Below are positions 61,698 through 64,000 of a stretch of DNA of 64,000 nt, piece by piece. Each line of letters opens with the position of its first letter. The first letter of the stretch is position 1. The translations under genes were made by a program, and so were the position numbers. The notes below the pieces were generated by a model, which saw only the letters and a list, made by a program, of their open reading frames with translations, made no database searches and had not been told where the DNA came from. Origin of the DNA: JADGQM01 sp964505935 (GTDB lineage: Bacteria > Desulfobacterota > Syntrophobacteria > Syntrophobacterales > Syntrophobacteraceae); contig CAZDKX010000002.1 in NCBI GenBank assembly GCA_964505935.1, positions 8,195 to 72,194 of the forward strand, written 5' to 3'.

Positions 61698-62462
61698 ATG
61701 AAGGTCCCCGTGGTGGTTATCATTTTGCTCCTTGCACCGATCATGGTGTTTGCGAAGGAATTGCCGGTCGTTTGTCAGGAATTCCCCCCCTACAACTATC
61801 TCGATGACAAAGGGAGTGTCACCGGTTCCAGTGCCGAAATTGTAACCGAAGTACTGCGAAGAATGGGGTTTGAAGCGAAGATCAGCTTGCTGCCGTTGAA
61901 TCGAGCATATCGGGAGGCTGCTGACGGCCATGCGGCCCTCTTGATGACCTTTGCCAAGAACCCTGAACGGGAGAAGGACCTCTTTTTTACCGATGTCCTG
62001 GCGACTATCGAAGTGGTCTTTTTCAAGCGCAAAGCGGACAATATCACCTGGACTGCGCTGAGTGACGTCAGAGACTATCGAGTCGGGTATGTTCAGGGGT
62101 ACGACTACGGCAGTACCATGATGAGTGCCATTCAGCAGCATACTTTCAACAAACTCGAGGCCATCGCGGCATCGACAACGGCAGATTATCAGCAATTGCT
62201 GATGTTGATGCATGAGCGTCTTGACCTGGCAGTTTGTCCCAGAACACAGTGCACTCGCATCATCAGGATGAACTCGCCGAAGTTGGACGGGTTGGATTAC
62301 ATCAACAAGCTCATCGGACCGGCCAGGGAATTCCATGGCGGTTTCAGCAAGAAATGGCCGAATGGCGAAGCCCTGCGCGATCATTTCAATGAGAATCTGA
62401 AGAAGCTGAAAGCCGAGGGGAAAATAGACAGCATTCTCAAGAAGTACGATCTTTCAGACTGA
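61698..62462 (+). CDS. Periplasmic solute-binding protein (family 3-like)
   Basis: This 254-residue secreted protein starts at ATG 61698 (AAAGGA upstream). The signal peptide is VPVVVIILLLAPIMVFA. The mature region starts ELPVVCQEFPPYNYLDDKGS, typical of PBPb-type amino-acid-binding proteins and of stand-alone sensors without a transporter. Two lobes and the GYDYGSTM segment are visible. No permease or ATPase genes are adjacent, so the ligand and partner are unknown. Confidence 0.8.
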   Translation: MKVPVVVIILLLAPIMVFAKELPVVCQEFPPYNYLDDKGSVTGSSAEIVTEVLRRMGFEAKISLLPLNRAYREAADGHAALLMTFAKNPEREKDLFFTDVLATIEVVFFKRKADNITWTALSDVRDYRVGYVQGYDYGSTMMSAIQQHTFNKLEAIAASTTADYQQLLMLMHERLDLAVCPRTQCTRIIRMNSPKLDGLDYINKLIGPAREFHGGFSKKWPNGEALRDHFNENLKKLKAEGKIDSILKKYDLSD

Positions 62463-62750
62463 TCCTCGGGCACGAAAAGTTTCTCCCTTTTTGGATCTCC
62501 CAACTTGCACGCCATCAGAGAACGGCAGCGCCTCAGTGCTTACCGATGAATCTTGATGATGCATCTTCTGCCAAGAAGAGCAATGGCACAAGCGTCAAGA
62601 AAAGCTTATGAGTAACGTTGTTTCCGGATTTTCCACGAGATGAGGGGACTTCGCACGAGATTCGAGCATCATGGTCTGCTCATCTTACCCAAGAGGGCTA
62701 AGCCCACGCATCTCTCACGCTCCATCGCGAACTTGACTGGCATTATTCTT
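62463..62750. other. Intergenic region without recognised features
   Basis: I see no gene, repeat or clear promoter in these 288 bases. There is no good Shine-Dalgarno in front of the next gene. Confidence 0.4.
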
Positions 62751-64000
62751 ATGAAGAAAAAAGCAACCACCACCCAAAAGAGCGCCCCGACCCTGCATTA
62801 CGGCATCATCGTGCTCGCCCTGATCGTGCTCGCGGTCTTCAGCGCCCTGGGGCTTGCACGGTTCGGCTACACCAGCATCCTGCCCGCCATGCAGGAGGGG
62901 CTGCACCTGTCCAATACGCAGACCGGCGAACTTCAGACGATGAACCTCATCGGCTATCTGATCGCGGTTGTGTTTGCCGGCATGCTTGCCGCCCGCTATG
63001 GTCCCCGCATCGTCATTGCCGTTTCGCTGCTCATCGTGAGCTTTGCCATGATTTTCACCGGTCTCTTTCCTTCGTTCGGCTCGGCCTGCGTTGGCCGGTT
63101 CTTTGCCGGGGTGGGCGGTGCCGGCGGCAATGTTCCGGCCATGGGTCTGGTTTCGGCATGGTTCGGCCCGCGAAGGCGCGGGCTGGCCTCCGGGATCGCC
63201 GTGGCGGGATCGAGCGTCGGCCTGATTGTGACCGGGCCGCTGATTCCTGCCATCTTGAAGGCCTGCGGCCCCGACGGCTGGCGGATCAGCTGGTATGTAC
63301 TCGGGGCTTTGGGGCTTGTGGCTTGCGGGCTGTGTGCGCTGTTGCTGCGAAACCGGCCGCAGGAGAAAGGCCTTACCCCGCTTGGTGACAGCTTGACCGA
63401 GACGCGGCAGGACAGGGTCGACAGCAGCGCCGCGGCTCTCCGGTGGGGGCTTGTCTATAAATCCCGCAGGCTGTGGCAGCTTGCGGTCATTTATTTCGCC
63501 TTCGGGTTCTCTTACATCATCTATTCGACGTTCTTCGTCAAGCACCTGGTGCGGGAAGGCACGTTGACCTTTGCCGCAGCCGGCTCCCTCTGGATGCAGA
63601 TCGGCATCCTGTCGCTGGTGAGCGGCTTGATCTGGGGCGGCATCTCGGACCGCTTCGGCCGCCGGCTGGCGTTGGTGGGCGTCTTTACCTTGCAGGGCAC
63701 CGCCTTTGCGGTATTCGGGACCAGCAATCAGCTGACGGCAGTGTACCTTTCCGCCACCCTCTTTGCACTCACCGCCTGGAGCATCCCGGCGCTCATGGCC
63801 GCGCTTGCCGGCGACGTGTTCGGCCCGCGGTTGGCGCCCGCAGCCCTTGGCCTCATGACCGTCATTTTCGGCATTGGGCAGGCCATGGCCCCCTATCTGG
63901 CGGGAGTCCTCGCCGACACGAGTCAGTCATTCGCGCCGGCTTTTATCATCGCGGGAATGGTGGCCCTGATTCTGGGCGCGGGAGGATCTTTTGCGCTTCG
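62751..64000 (+). CDS. MFS transporter, YbfB/YjiJ-like (partial at right edge)
   Basis: This reading frame runs off the window after 416 complete codons. It starts MKKKATTTQKSAPTLHYG and has about twelve hydrophobic segments. The ARFGYTSILPAMQEGL segment near residue 36, the AARYGPR loop after helix 2 and SDRFGRR after helix 8 mark it as major facilitator superfamily, YbfB/YjiJ-like branch. The ATG at 62751 lacks a clear ribosome-binding site. The substrate is unknown. Confidence 0.82.
   Translation, partial: MKKKATTTQKSAPTLHYGIIVLALIVLAVFSALGLARFGYTSILPAMQEGLHLSNTQTGELQTMNLIGYLIAVVFAGMLAARYGPRIVIAVSLLIVSFAMIFTGLFPSFGSACVGRFFAGVGGAGGNVPAMGLVSAWFGPRRRGLASGIAVAGSSVGLIVTGPLIPAILKACGPDGWRISWYVLGALGLVACGLCALLLRNRPQEKGLTPLGDSLTETRQDRVDSSAAALRWGLVYKSRRLWQLAVIYFAFGFSYIIYSTFFVKHLVREGTLTFAAAGSLWMQIGILSLVSGLIWGGISDRFGRRLALVGVFTLQGTAFAVFGTSNQLTAVYLSATLFALTAWSIPALMAALAGDVFGPRLAPAALGLMTVIFGIGQAMAPYLAGVLADTSQSFAPAFIIAGMVALILGAGGSFAL

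Noticed and set aside
1..64000. tRNA, rRNA, CRISPR arrays, insertion sequences or integrated phage
   Set aside because: No cloverleaf, rRNA, regularly spaced repeat or transposase/integrase gene was seen; the lysozyme domain alone does not make a prophage.

Overview
The window is a GC-rich bacterial chromosome segment with about 42 protein-coding genes, no rRNA or tRNA gene, no CRISPR array and no recognisable insertion sequence. The gene content suggests an anaerobic Desulfobacterota (deltaproteobacterial, Syntrophobacter-like) organism. The clues are a PxxKW cysteine-rich protein, two-subunit pyruvate:ferredoxin oxidoreductase genes, an Hcp/HcpR nitrosative-stress locus with an HcpR-type operator, HDFNN-type hybrid histidine kinases with ABC_sub_bind sensor domains, and many families of dispersed intergenic palindromes. 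The taxonomic call is inference from gene families.

Layout: 17-2960 (-) type IV pilus pilB/pilC; 3263-3550 PxxKW protein; 3841-5987 (+) porAB; 6162-10184 (-) a four-gene operon (DUF1015, TrmN6-like methyltransferase, atypical SDR, fabH); 10420-20056 (-) three consecutive hybrid histidine kinases; 20700-21281 flavin reductase; 21357-21839 small membrane protein; 22041-26310 hcpR, hcp, HD-domain protein and ferredoxin-like protein with an operator at 22844-22857; 26383-26925 Cu/Zn superoxide dismutase lipoprotein; 27506-31895 (+) Ugp-type carbohydrate/glycerol-3-phosphate ABC transporter; 31896-32940 a 1 kb gene-poor stretch with inverted repeats, a decayed receiver-domain remnant and a strong terminator; 32941-33783 M48 protease; 33943-35028 (-) APH-type kinase; 35540-36898 an M6-like secreted protease gene read through one in-frame TGA; 37071-37925 (-) class IV aminotransferase; 38331-45264 (+) isoaspartyl dipeptidase and a complete dipeptide ABC transporter; 45317-47542 a tandem, eukaryote-like phosphofructokinase; 48274-48381 a 35-residue membrane peptide; 48544-51626 (-) a peptidoglycan-active gene set; 51808-61356 (-) a complete RND efflux system with two tandem, closely related pumps; 61698-62462 a periplasmic binding protein; 62751 to the right edge an MFS transporter.

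The most interesting item is 35540-36898. A single TGA splits an otherwise intact M6-like metalloprotease reading frame exactly between the HDxxH motif and the LYDY/GPWDIM motifs, and a six-base-pair hairpin with a GUC loop starts 14 bases after it, 20 bases separating the TGA from the loop G. That geometry fits the bacterial SECIS model, so the gene is a candidate undescribed selenoprotein; a recent nonsense mutation is the main alternative. Other notable points are the fused lysozyme/L,D-transpeptidase-like enzyme without signal peptide overlapping a periplasmic SH3 gene, a 148-base identical tract shared by the two RND pumps, the animal-like PFK, the three-kinase cluster without a DNA-binding regulator, and a possible non-coding transcript ending at 32813.
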